Assembly (NCBI GenBank): GCA_965248855.1
Contig: CBDFKQ010000012.1
Coordinates: forward strand, 496,001-560,000
Origin: CBDFKQ01 sp965248855
GTDB taxonomy: Bacteria; Bacteroidota; Bacteroidia; Cytophagales; 172606-1
Direction: 5' to 3'
Length of the DNA stretch: 64,000 nucleotides
Shown piece by piece: positions 9,054 to 17,127 of the stretch. The notes under the pieces were generated by a model. That model worked only from the letters and a program-made list of their open reading frames with translations. It was not told the DNA's origin and made no database searches. Position 1 is the first letter of the stretch, and every line of letters starts with the position of its first letter. The position numbers and the translations under genes are program-made.

Positions 9054-9085
9054 TAAAGAAGTCCCACCTCGATGAGACTTCTTTA
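9054..9085. terminator. Bidirectional terminator hairpin
   Basis: Arms TAAAGAAGTC (9054-9063) and GACTTCTTTA (9076-9085) enclose a 12-base GC-richer loop between two convergent genes. Confidence 0.6.
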
Positions 9086-9152
9086 TTACAAGATAACGAA
9101 TCTTTGAAAGTTTACTTTATACCAAATGCCGGATAGTGTGCCTTCTGACTTA

Positions 9153-10493
9153 TTAAAATCCAACTGATGCCTGAATCATAAAGCCATTAAACTTTCCGCC
9201 TGAGCGTATATCAGTGGCGGCAAAGTTTTTATATTCCTGGTTCACATATTCTGCTTTCATCATGATATTTTTAGTAACAAACCATCCTATGGAACCAACC
9301 ATGCGGTTAATGGTGATGTTATTATTTTCCCCGGGCAACTTTGCCACAACTGAATTATAACGGGCACCTATCCAAATGTTTTCTTTGTTGCGTGGAAATC
9401 TATAAATAAGATCAGCCGCATATTGTGTGGCGGTGCGCATGTTTCTTTCAGTTATAATCCTACCCTGCGCCATTTCATACGTGCCGAAAAACTCAATCCC
9501 CATATATTTGACAAAAGGATTGATCATAAACGTTGTAACTTGTTGGCTGAAACTAGGATTGTAACGCCCTGAGAATGCATCATTTCCTCCCGAAATCGCA
9601 GTTGTATTTTCCATTATATAATAATAACGGGAACCGGTTCTGTCGCCAAAAAATAATGAGTTGCCGGCGGCACTTTTTACTGAATAGATAGAACCCATTA
9701 ATCTAAGTCTTAATTTTTCTGTCACCTGCTTATCGTATCCGATTTTACCATGAAAGGCAGGAGAGTATTTATTTAATTGCCCGGTTGCAGAGTCAATTTT
9801 TGTTGCCCCTAAAACCGTTGGGTTTAGCTGGCCATTGGTGATACCGGCCATGGCAATAAACCCGCTCTTCGGATGGAAGTATACTTCTCCACCGATTTCC
9901 GTTGCGAATTCATCCATAATATAATTTTCCACAAAAGGATTGTGCATAGCATTTCCACCATCGCTTCTTCTATAATGCTGATCGCCATAATCCACTTCAT
10001 AATCTCCCACTTTAATAGTTATACTTTCCATAATTTTATTGATCACATCGCTATGCAGAAAAAGTAATTTATCTATTTGAATATAACCACCCTTTACCCA
10101 AGTTTCCGAATGATGCCTAGAAGACAGGTACATGGTTAAATTTAAACGTATACCATCTTCCAGTTGCGCATCAATATTGAGATTAGCCATGGCAAGATTA
10201 AAACCGTTTTTGATACCTATTAATTGGTTAGAATTTACACCGGCGACTTTATATATCGGCATGGCGTTGTTTTCATGACTTAGCGCCTGGAAGTCTTGTG
10301 TAAAGTTCCCCCCAACCCTTACACTTGTTTTTTTAAAGGAGATCGTATCGTTCTTCGGCGTCTCAAATATATTTAGTCCATGCCTATCGTAAGGACGAAA
10401 ATATTGAAGTCTGGCCTGTTGCGCTACAGCGGAATAACCAACCCACAAAAACATAACTATTAATGCCTTTATTGTTTTATATAATTTGTTCAT
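9153..10493 (-). CDS. Outer-membrane porin-like beta-barrel protein
   Basis: A 446-residue exported protein with a signal peptide ending at AVAQQA (about residue 24). The body alternates short hydrophobic and polar strands with frequent aromatic-glycine pairs and ends in an aromatic residue (MIQASVGF), the usual outer-membrane barrel insertion end. No plug or TonB box is visible, so a passive porin-like barrel is more likely than a receptor. It starts 6 bases after the YceI gene on the same strand and is probably translated from the same mRNA. Its substrate is unknown. Confidence 0.7.
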   Translation of the reverse strand: MNKLYKTIKALIVMFLWVGYSAVAQQARLQYFRPYDRHGLNIFETPKNDTISFKKTSVRVGGNFTQDFQALSHENNAMPIYKVAGVNSNQLIGIKNGFNLAMANLNIDAQLEDGIRLNLTMYLSSRHHSETWVKGGYIQIDKLLFLHSDVINKIMESITIKVGDYEVDYGDQHYRRSDGGNAMHNPFVENYIMDEFATEIGGEVYFHPKSGFIAMAGITNGQLNPTVLGATKIDSATGQLNKYSPAFHGKIGYDKQVTEKLRLRLMGSIYSVKSAAGNSLFFGDRTGSRYYYIMENTTAISGGNDAFSGRYNPSFSQQVTTFMINPFVKYMGIEFFGTYEMAQGRIITERNMRTATQYAADLIYRFPRNKENIWIGARYNSVVAKLPGENNNITINRMVGSIGWFVTKNIMMKAEYVNQEYKNFAATDIRSGGKFNGFMIQASVGF

Positions 10494-10499
10494 TTTTTG

Positions 10500-11087
10500 T
10501 TATTTTAATTGATTTATGAAACTTGTTTTAAAATGTAGAGTGATCAAATCACCGGTTTTCAGCATTCCGAAAAGCGCTGTGGGCGGACTAATTCCAAATT
10601 CTGTCATTTTTATGGATTCTGAACCTTCAAAGAGCAGCGTTCCGTGTTTGGGCATTGATACTTTTGTTTGTAGGATAATTGCCTTTGTAAAACCTGCTAT
10701 GGTTAAATTACCTTTAGCGGAAACGATATTTTCACCCGAGGCTGCTTTAACCGATTTTAGAGGCGAAGTGAGCGTGAAGGTAATATCAGGGTGAGCATCG
10801 GCTTTAAGCGCACTATATGTTTTGTTGCTCATGATAGAGTTTTTACCTTTAATAGAATGCACATTCATTATTATATGTAAACCATTCAGATCAAAGCTTT
10901 CATCTCCGTTTACATTCACACTTGCCGAACCGGTAACTTTTGTAACGGTTTCATCCCAGTCGTCATGGTTAGATGTGCCATGAATGGTAACAATATAATT
11001 TTTGTCAAGGACATAATTATCTCCAATAGAGAAGCCCATGCCTAGGATTATTAAAAGAATAACAGCAAAAAAATTAAGTATTTTCAT
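10500..11087 (-). CDS. YceI family periplasmic protein
   Basis: A 195-residue protein with an N-terminal signal peptide (about 1-20) and a YceI-like lipocalin-type beta-barrel: VTIHGTSNHDDWDETV, later ADAHPDITFTLTS, and a C-terminal ALFGMLKTGDLITLHFKTSF. Members bind isoprenoid-type lipids such as ubiquinone or menaquinone precursors in the periplasm; that is family knowledge, and the ligand here is inferred. It is the first gene of a two-gene unit with the porin-like barrel, so it may pass a lipid or redox compound to or from the outer membrane. Confidence 0.85.
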   Translation of the reverse strand: MKILNFFAVILLIILGMGFSIGDNYVLDKNYIVTIHGTSNHDDWDETVTKVTGSASVNVNGDESFDLNGLHIIMNVHSIKGKNSIMSNKTYSALKADAHPDITFTLTSPLKSVKAASGENIVSAKGNLTIAGFTKAIILQTKVSMPKHGTLLFEGSESIKMTEFGISPPTALFGMLKTGDLITLHFKTSFINQLK

Positions 11088-11252
11088 CTTTTTAGTTTTA
11101 TAGGTTGAATTTTAAATACAGTTTGTCTAGCCCTAAAAAAGTTTACATTATTCTGCTTTGGTAAAAAATTTACCATGCACCTTTGTTTGATAATTAATGA
11201 GACCGGAAATAATAATTTACTAAAAAGTATTTTTTCGTTTTACAAGAAATAA

Positions 11253-11289
11253 TTTTCTATTGCCTGATTATAAATCAGGCAATAGAAAA
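11253..11289 (-). terminator. Strong hairpin after the COG4315-type lipoprotein gene
   Basis: Perfect 17-bp arms TTTTCTATTGCCTGATT and AATCAGGCAATAGAAAA around a 3-base loop, 4 bases after the stop on the minus strand; the distal arm ends in four T on that strand. Confidence 0.75.
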
Positions 11290-11293
11290 AAAG

Positions 11294-12139
11294 TTAAGGA
11301 TTTATAACATACCATTGATTCCCAACTCCTTGCCCTTTAACAGAACCTCTATTTTTGTCAGGAGCAAAAGTGTAAACTAAATGACCTTTGTAAGTCATTT
11401 GTTTAGGTGAACCGGTTATATCTGTTCTGGTAAAAGATCCAAAATCAGCTTTATTTAAGAGAGATGGTAAAACTAAAGCATCTTGAGCATTTACAATCGG
11501 CCAAAAGCTTAGGCAACCTCCTTTACAAGCTATCCCATCCGTCGAAGTTCCTTTGCTTATATCATCCATATTGTTGAAATAAAGGGTCATTCCTTTACTG
11601 ATTAAAAATCGTTGATCTCCACCGGGTGTAAGAACGGTATCAACCAAAGCTACACTGTAGTTGGGTTTTGCAACCATCCATATTTTTTCAACTCCGTCTC
11701 CATTTGCATCTCCGGGTTTTTCCACATTTCCATATCCGGAAGGTGTATAGCGATAAAGAGGCCATTTTTTATATGTTGTTTGTTTTCCATCGGCAGTTGT
11801 TGAAAAATCATTTTTATCTAACCCTGCGGGTAAGTTAGCAAGATCGTTTGCAGTAGCTAAAAAAGGAGGCCATACAGCAGAACAACCACCGGAACAAGCT
11901 GAAGAAGCTCCGGATAAATCTTTCGCGAAAAAATAAAGTGCGTATCCACTTCCATCAGTTAATCTTTTTCCCAGTGTTGCACTGCTACTGTCAATTTTAA
12001 TGGATGAAACAGTAGTTGTTGGGTTTGGATTTGTTGGTGAATAACTGCTGTTATTGCAGGCATAAGCAAAATAAATTATAGAGAAGGCAATAAGAAACCT
12101 GCTCAAAAAAAGTGATTTTTTTGATAATTTGAATTTCAT
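11294..12139 (-). CDS. Lipoprotein with two COG4315-type secreted repeats
   Basis: A 281-residue lipoprotein with Cys28 in a lipobox (FAYAC). It contains two copies of the secreted repeat of unknown function (PF03640/COG4315 type): YALYFFAKDLSG followed by CSGGCSAVWPPF, and LYFNNMDDISKG followed by CKGGCLSFWPIV, each completed by an MTYKG- or TYKKW-like strand and a tyrosine-rich segment. The paired cysteines (CxGGC) in each repeat are conserved in the family and may form a disulfide or bind metal. The protein should sit in the periplasm or on the outer membrane. A strong terminator follows, and no gene is co-transcribed. Confidence 0.82.
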   Translation of the reverse strand: MKFKLSKKSLFLSRFLIAFSIIYFAYACNNSSYSPTNPNPTTTVSSIKIDSSSATLGKRLTDGSGYALYFFAKDLSGASSACSGGCSAVWPPFLATANDLANLPAGLDKNDFSTTADGKQTTYKKWPLYRYTPSGYGNVEKPGDANGDGVEKIWMVAKPNYSVALVDTVLTPGGDQRFLISKGMTLYFNNMDDISKGTSTDGIACKGGCLSFWPIVNAQDALVLPSLLNKADFGSFTRTDITGSPKQMTYKGHLVYTFAPDKNRGSVKGQGVGNQWYVINP

Positions 12140-12242
12140 AAAATTTAGGATTTTATTGTTTGAATCTAAGAATTAAAGTGCATAGCGGTTATTTATTGAT
12201 ATATTGATATCGTTTTTTTAATATTTTATTAAATAGGCACTT

Positions 12243-12440
12243 AATTTGTAGTTTAGCTCCCAAGAGCAACATTTTTGCTCTTATGATTTGTTACTTTTTT
12301 CCATAATGAAAAAAGTAACCAAAAAAATCAAGAAATCCCGAATGCTATCCGCGCACAACCCACCGCACATCCGCCGGAATTTCAGGCTTACACCTTCTAA
12401 CTCTTACTTTCTTTTTTCCATAACTTTCTTTTTTTTGTTC
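12243..12440. repeat. Probable dispersed repeat element (REP-like) in a gene-free gap
   Basis: The 353-base gap between two minus-strand genes holds two hairpins: AAGAGCAA/TTGCTCTT (12262-12282), and perfect 12-bp arms GTTACTTTTTTC/GAAAAAAGTAAC (12290-12319) with a 6-base loop. They are followed by a cytosine-rich patch (about 12336-12392) unlike the surrounding AT-rich DNA. I recall similar hairpin-plus-C-rich units scattered between genes of other Bacteroidota, but this was not searched. No gene is visible in it. Confidence 0.5.
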
Positions 12441-12492
12441 TTATCATAATAAAATTATGTAGTACTTAAATGTCTATTTTATATTTTTTTAT

Positions 12493-13881
12493 TTATTTAA
12501 AATTATATTTTAGAGATAAAAATACTCCGGAACTCAATAATTTAACCTTCCCATAACCAACACCTGCCAGAGGTAATTTTATAAAAGGCTCGGCTTGTAA
12601 AGAGATTTTTTTGCTGATTTTTCTTTCATAACCTATTGATAAGTTACCTATTGAAAAGTAGTGTGAATTTTGATTTGATATTTCCCAATCTTTATTCGCT
12701 GTAGGTCCATAATTATAAGAATATTCATAATTATAGCTTTCCTTTTTCATGATATAGGAGGATAAACCGGTAACCGCATATAGATTGTATTTATTTTTTA
12801 TTAAAAAATTATATCTGACATTTAAGGGGATATCGATTACGTGGCAATTTCCTTTAACATTATATAATTCAATATTTTTATTACTTGTCCAGTAATTATT
12901 TTCCGGATGATAGTCAGAAGGTTTTGCCGAATAAACTTTAGTTGAATATATAAAACCGGTATTCATTGTAAAGCGTTTTGAAAATGAATAACCCAACAAA
13001 ACACCAATATTTGATCCTACAGAGTTTAAATTTTTCAATCCTGTAAAGCTTAAATCGGGAGCTATTAAAAAGGTAAAATTAAACTTATAATCTTTATTTC
13101 TCTCCTTGGCAAGTAGAGGAATGGTGTCATTTTTAATTTCCAAAGTTTTATTTATTGTAGGTATGGTGTCCTTCCTGTTTGGCAATTCTTTCATTTTAAT
13201 TAAACCTATACCGGTATTTGTTAAATTTGATTGATTAATTGGTTTATTTGGGAAAGAATGATCATTTTTAATATCTGCTTTTAGGAAATTATTTTGCTTT
13301 TTTAATTCAATATTTGGGTTTGATTTTGAGGGAAAAAGTGGTTTTATAGAAGAACCGGTTTTATAAGTTTCATTTACATTTTTGTAAATGAATATTTTTT
13401 CAACCTGAGCATTGTTCAATGGTTGTTTTTCTTTTATACTTTTTTCCATTTTAGATTTCTTCTCAATCTTTTCTCCATTTTTATTAATCAATTCTTTATA
13501 AGTTTCAGTGATTTCTGTTTTTTTATCTGATATTGAAACTTCATTTGAATTATTTATTTTGCGTAGGAGAATATCTGCTTTCTTCTTTCCTTCAACATTT
13601 AAAATTTGATTTTTTATTTCGGTATTACTTTTTTTATCCAGCGCAACTTTATCATTTGACTTAAAGGCTCCATTATTTTGTAGAAGAAAAAATATACAGG
13701 CAAGCAAAGCGAGTTCGATTGCTATAAATATTTTAACTCTCTGATAAATTATTTTAATCCAATCATCATCAAGCTTTTTTTGCATGGCCGTCCATCCCGC
13801 ATTGGCAGTATCAGGCGGCCGATGATAAAAAGCAGCTTGTTTAAAAAGATCGTCTAAATCTTCATCCGGTATATCTTGCAT
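12493..13881 (-). CDS. Putative anti-sigma/outer-membrane-barrel fusion protein
   Basis: A 462-residue protein of three parts. Residues 1-48 are acidic and cytosol-like (starting MQDIPDEDLDDLFKQAAF), followed by one membrane helix (about 50-68). Residues 70-265 are a Lys/Asn-rich, low-complexity linker. The last 190 residues look like an outer-membrane-type 8-strand barrel (GVLLGYSFSKRFTMNTGFIY, ending GVFLSLKYNFK). The gene overlaps the sigma-factor gene by 20 bases, the classic sigma/anti-sigma coupling, so the N-terminal part may bind the sigma factor. No standard anti-sigma zinc motif is visible. The function is inferred from position. Confidence 0.65.
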   Translation of the reverse strand: MQDIPDEDLDDLFKQAAFYHRPPDTANAGWTAMQKKLDDDWIKIIYQRVKIFIAIELALLACIFFLLQNNGAFKSNDKVALDKKSNTEIKNQILNVEGKKKADILLRKINNSNEVSISDKKTEITETYKELINKNGEKIEKKSKMEKSIKEKQPLNNAQVEKIFIYKNVNETYKTGSSIKPLFPSKSNPNIELKKQNNFLKADIKNDHSFPNKPINQSNLTNTGIGLIKMKELPNRKDTIPTINKTLEIKNDTIPLLAKERNKDYKFNFTFLIAPDLSFTGLKNLNSVGSNIGVLLGYSFSKRFTMNTGFIYSTKVYSAKPSDYHPENNYWTSNKNIELYNVKGNCHVIDIPLNVRYNFLIKNKYNLYAVTGLSSYIMKKESYNYEYSYNYGPTANKDWEISNQNSHYFSIGNLSIGYERKISKKISLQAEPFIKLPLAGVGYGKVKLLSSGVFLSLKYNFK

Positions 13882-14440
13882 ACAGATCTTTATTACATTT
13901 TTTTACTAATTCTCTTAAATTAATCCTTGCTTTTGCCAGGTTAGATTTGGATGTACCTTCGGATATTCCTAATTTTTTGGCAATTTCTTCGTGTGTAAAC
14001 CCATCAATCACAAACAAATTAAATACTGTTCTATACGCCGGTGAGAGTTGCTGTATAATTTTCATTAAATCTTCGTACGATAAGTCATTTAATACATTAT
14101 CTTCATAATGATGGCTTTGCGAATATTCATTTATATCTTCATGGTATTTATGTTTTTCATTCGCACGGAAATAATCGATGGCCGTGTAAATAGTAATTTT
14201 TTTTAACCAACTTTTAAATAATGGATAAACTAATTTATCGGGTACAGAAAATTTTAAAATATCCCTGAAAATTTTCATAAAAGAATCATTCACAACCTCT
14301 GTTGCTTCTTCATTATCTTTTGAATACCGCAAACTGATGTTCATGGCATAACCATACAGGATTTTATATAAAGTTTCCTGACTTTTTCTGTTTTGGTTAC
14401 GACATCCTTCTAAAAGGATTATGAATTGCGAATCATTCAA
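13862..14440 (-). CDS. ECF-type RNA polymerase sigma-70 factor
   Basis: A 192-residue ECF sigma factor. Region 2 includes SLRYSKDNEEATEVVNDSFMKIF and AIDYFRANEKHK; region 4 includes LSPAYRTVFNLFVIDGFTHEEIAKKLGISEGTSKSNLAKARINLRE with a clear helix-turn-helix. It would direct RNA polymerase to a small regulon, probably envelope-related given its partner. Its 3' end overlaps the start of the putative anti-sigma/barrel gene. An ECF-like promoter just upstream suggests self-activation. The C-terminus is slightly longer than the minimal ECF core. Confidence 0.93.
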   Translation of the reverse strand: MNDSQFIILLEGCRNQNRKSQETLYKILYGYAMNISLRYSKDNEEATEVVNDSFMKIFRDILKFSVPDKLVYPLFKSWLKKITIYTAIDYFRANEKHKYHEDINEYSQSHHYEDNVLNDLSYEDLMKIIQQLSPAYRTVFNLFVIDGFTHEEIAKKLGISEGTSKSNLAKARINLRELVKKCNKDLYARYTG

Positions 14441-14467
14441 ATTGCTTTCATTTTCACTTACAATATA

Positions 14468-14497
14468 CTGTTCGGCTCGTTTGAACCAAAGGTTGCC
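14468..14497 (-). promoter_or_regulatory. Possible ECF-type promoter of the sigma-factor gene
   Basis: On the minus strand GGCAACC (14497-14491) is separated by 16 bases from CGAACAG (14474-14468), which ends 27 bases before the start codon. A -35 core with AAC and a CG-starting -10 at this spacing is typical of ECF sigma promoters, so self-regulation is plausible. Confidence 0.45.
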
Positions 14498-14511
14498 TTA
14501 GTAGAAAATAA

Positions 14512-14547
14512 AAAGAGGTGATCCCATTTTTAGTATCACCTCTTTAT
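14512..14547 (-). terminator. Terminator of the TPR-AAA ATPase gene
   Basis: Arms GAGGTGAT and ATCACCTC (extended by A/T pairs) enclose about 12 bases and are followed on the minus strand by a run of T. It lies 25 bases after the stop. Confidence 0.75.
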
Positions 14548-14571
14548 TTCTAACTACAGAAAATATAATGC

Positions 14572-15915
14572 TTATTTCTTTATTTTCAAGTACTTTAATA
14601 TATCATCATATGCACCACTTTCGTTGGAATATAAGGCATAATTTTTGGCAGTAGCAAACCATTCCCTTGTTGAAGGGCGGTGTTTATCAACTGCATTTTT
14701 TAAATCGGCATTGGTGATGTTTATTATTCTGCCTTCTTTTAAGGATTGAGGAAGTTTGGCTTCGATTGCTATATCTATTACTGCTTTTATATCTGCTCCG
14801 GAATAATCTTCAAGAAATTTTGCAATTTGTTCATAATTGATTTTTTCTGTTGGCTTGCCTTTCAAAAAAAGTTGTAGAATTTCTTTTCGTGCTTCAATGT
14901 CAGGAGGCTGAACAAATATCACCCGATCAAACCTTCCCGGTCTTCTAAATGCGGCATCCAAATACCAGGGGCAATTGGTAGCTCCTAAAATCAATAAACC
15001 ATCGTTTGAATATTTTATTCCATCCAGTTCATCTAAAAACTGGTTGATTAAAAATCTTCCTGCGGCTTTGCGCATATCAGTTCGGCTTGCACCCAATGCA
15101 TCAACTTCATCAAAAAATAAAACACATGGTGCATTAACGCGTGCTGACTGAAATATTTCATGTAAATTTTTTTCGCTGTTCCCAATCCACATATCCAAAA
15201 CCTCATTAATCCCTACAGAAATAAAATTGGATTTAATTTCACCTGCAGTTGCTCTGGCGAGCATGGTTTTTCCAACTCCGGGAGGGCCGTATAATAATAT
15301 TCCTCCACCTGTTTTTTTTCCGTATGCTTTATAAATTTCCGGATTACTGAGTGGGTATATTACTTTTAATGATATTTCTTCCTTAATCCCGTTCATTCCA
15401 CCAACGTCTTTAAAAGAAATTTTCGGTTTTTCGATGCTTGCATTTAAAAGCATTTGTTCAATGTCGTCATCACTTTCAACTACCGCATTGCTTAGCGCAG
15501 CACCGGAATCAAGCATTTTTTTATATAGAATATTTTCAAAATCATCATCAATAAGATTAATGTTAACTACTATTGCTTTCTCATACAAACGCTTTGCTTC
15601 TTTTAATTCATTATTTTGAAAATGAATTTTAGCAGATAAAATTAATGCCTCTCCATAATAATTTTGATTTTCGGTAATTTCTTCAAGAATTATATTGGCT
15701 ATGGATAGCTTCTCCAATCGGAAATAACTTTCGGCCAGTAGGATTTTAATAAAATTATCCTTTGGCGACAGTTCCAACACATCTTTAAAAGCCAGAGTGG
15801 CTTCTTCATATCGTGCCATTTTAAAAAGTGTTTCTGCAAGTATTTTTCGAAGTGGTAAATTTTCCGGAGAGTGCTTAATTGCTTCTTTTAAACTATCTAT
15901 TTGTTCCTGATCCAT
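14572..15915 (-). CDS. TPR and AAA ATPase (Cdc48/FtsH-like ATPase module)
   Basis: A 447-residue protein. Residues 1-130 form TPR-like helical repeats (LRKILAETLFKMARYEEA, KLSIANIILEEI, LKEAKRLYEKAIV), followed by a single AAA module with Walker A GPPGVGKT (210-217), Walker B LFFDE (266-270), and an arginine-finger-like AFRRPGRFDRVIF segment. It should unfold or remodel protein complexes, with the TPR part selecting clients. Only one AAA module is present, unlike Cdc48, and there is no protease domain. It ends with a lysine-rich tail. A good terminator follows; no operon partner is seen. Confidence 0.85.
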   Translation of the reverse strand: MDQEQIDSLKEAIKHSPENLPLRKILAETLFKMARYEEATLAFKDVLELSPKDNFIKILLAESYFRLEKLSIANIILEEITENQNYYGEALILSAKIHFQNNELKEAKRLYEKAIVVNINLIDDDFENILYKKMLDSGAALSNAVVESDDDIEQMLLNASIEKPKISFKDVGGMNGIKEEISLKVIYPLSNPEIYKAYGKKTGGGILLYGPPGVGKTMLARATAGEIKSNFISVGINEVLDMWIGNSEKNLHEIFQSARVNAPCVLFFDEVDALGASRTDMRKAAGRFLINQFLDELDGIKYSNDGLLILGATNCPWYLDAAFRRPGRFDRVIFVQPPDIEARKEILQLFLKGKPTEKINYEQIAKFLEDYSGADIKAVIDIAIEAKLPQSLKEGRIINITNADLKNAVDKHRPSTREWFATAKNYALYSNESGAYDDILKYLKIKK

Positions 15916-15984
15916 CTTACATTTAAATTATTTACAAAATTAACTATTTAAAATATTTGTTTCGAAAAAATAAATTATAATTAT

Positions 15985-16021
15985 CAATTTATCAATATCG
16001 TTTTATCAATATTTTTCTTTC
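15985..16021. repeat. Copy of an AATATCGTT intergenic repeat
   Basis: The stretch TTATCAATTTATCAATATCG and the following T-rich segment with ATATTTTTCTTTC recur in variant form at 36596-36620 and 59614-59641, with shorter cores elsewhere. It lies in the roughly 290-base divergent gap between the ATPase and secretion genes, in which I see nothing else definite. Confidence 0.4.
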
Positions 16022-16208
16022 GAATAAATTAATTTTTTCTAAAATTTTTAATATAACTCGTTTTAAAAACAAAAATATTACATTTTAAATGTAATATTTT
16101 CAGTAATATTTATTAACATTGCAAAATTTAGAATAATAAATAGTTACTTTCTAATAAGTTGAAGAATTAATATTTAGATAATTTTAATTTATAACTTATT
16201 GTTATTTT

Positions 16209-17105
16209 ATGAAACCATTCATATATATCTTTCTCTTTTATAGTTCTTGCTTTTCTCTTTTAAAGGCTCAAGCTGATTTTATATCATTTGACCTAGAGAA
16301 AAAAATGGCTGAAATAGACCTTCCCCAAGATACATTTTCTTTTAGGGTTCATGCTTTAAATAGTAATAGAGTTATTAAAGCTACTGTTTGGAAAGAAAAT
16401 AATAACATAATACAATCTTATATTGATACGGTTTTACATTTAACGAATTTAAAAGCCGGTAAACATATATATGTTTTTACTGCTACCAATACCAAAAATT
16501 ATTCAGTTTCGGATTCAGTTAAACTTATAGTATATCCTCAACCCATTATCAATACCAGTTCAGATACTAATTTGGTCGACCCTACTTCGGATTTTGTATT
16601 GAAAATAAAAGGATCGGGTTATTCTGACATGAGCAGTATAAAAAGTTATTCTTGGTCACAAATATCAGGACCTAAAAAATTTACATTTTCGGGTGAAACA
16701 ACCTCAAATTTCTCTATTTCGGGATTAGATTCCGGTAAATATGTGTTTAAATTTACAGTAACCAATGCAAGAGGTAAGTCAGTTTCTAAAAATGTATCAG
16801 TAATTGTAACCAAAAAAGAAAAACCCGTTGAACCTCCACAAGTTGCCGGAATTAAACCAAGAAAGATTTTTGCGATCAATAAAGAGGATTTTTGGGAAAT
16901 TGAGAATATTGAAAATTTCCCGGATTATAAGGTTTTAATTATTAATGAAGCAGGCCAAAAAGTCTTTAATTCTACTTTCTATCATTCTAATCCTTGGACT
17001 GGTCAGTTAAGTGGAACCCGTATTTCTGAAGGGGCTTATTTTTATATTATTATAGATAAGTTAAATAATGAAGTTTTAAAAGGAAGCTTACTGGTAATCC
17101 GGTAA
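16209..17105 (+). CDS. Exported PKD-like protein with gliding-motility-associated C-terminal domain
   Basis: A 298-residue protein with a signal peptide ending near KAQA (about residue 21). Two Ig/PKD-like domains follow (about 25-110 and 112-200; the second has YSWSQISGP and SGLDSGKYVFKFTVTNARGKS). After a proline-rich linker comes a C-terminal domain (about 220-298) matching the gliding-motility-associated CHU_C pattern: DFWEIENIENFPDYKVLIIN, GQKVF, NPWTG and EGAYFYIIID. Proteins with this C-terminus leave by type IX secretion with a PorP/SprF partner, which is encoded 22 bases downstream. The usual TPNGDG entry motif is replaced by IFAINKED, so the domain is slightly atypical. Confidence 0.8.
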   Translation: MKPFIYIFLFYSSCFSLLKAQADFISFDLEKKMAEIDLPQDTFSFRVHALNSNRVIKATVWKENNNIIQSYIDTVLHLTNLKAGKHIYVFTATNTKNYSVSDSVKLIVYPQPIINTSSDTNLVDPTSDFVLKIKGSGYSDMSSIKSYSWSQISGPKKFTFSGETTSNFSISGLDSGKYVFKFTVTNARGKSVSKNVSVIVTKKEKPVEPPQVAGIKPRKIFAINKEDFWEIENIENFPDYKVLIINEAGQKVFNSTFYHSNPWTGQLSGTRISEGAYFYIIIDKLNNEVLKGSLLVIR

Positions 17106-17127
17106 TATAAAAATCCTTAATCTATAA

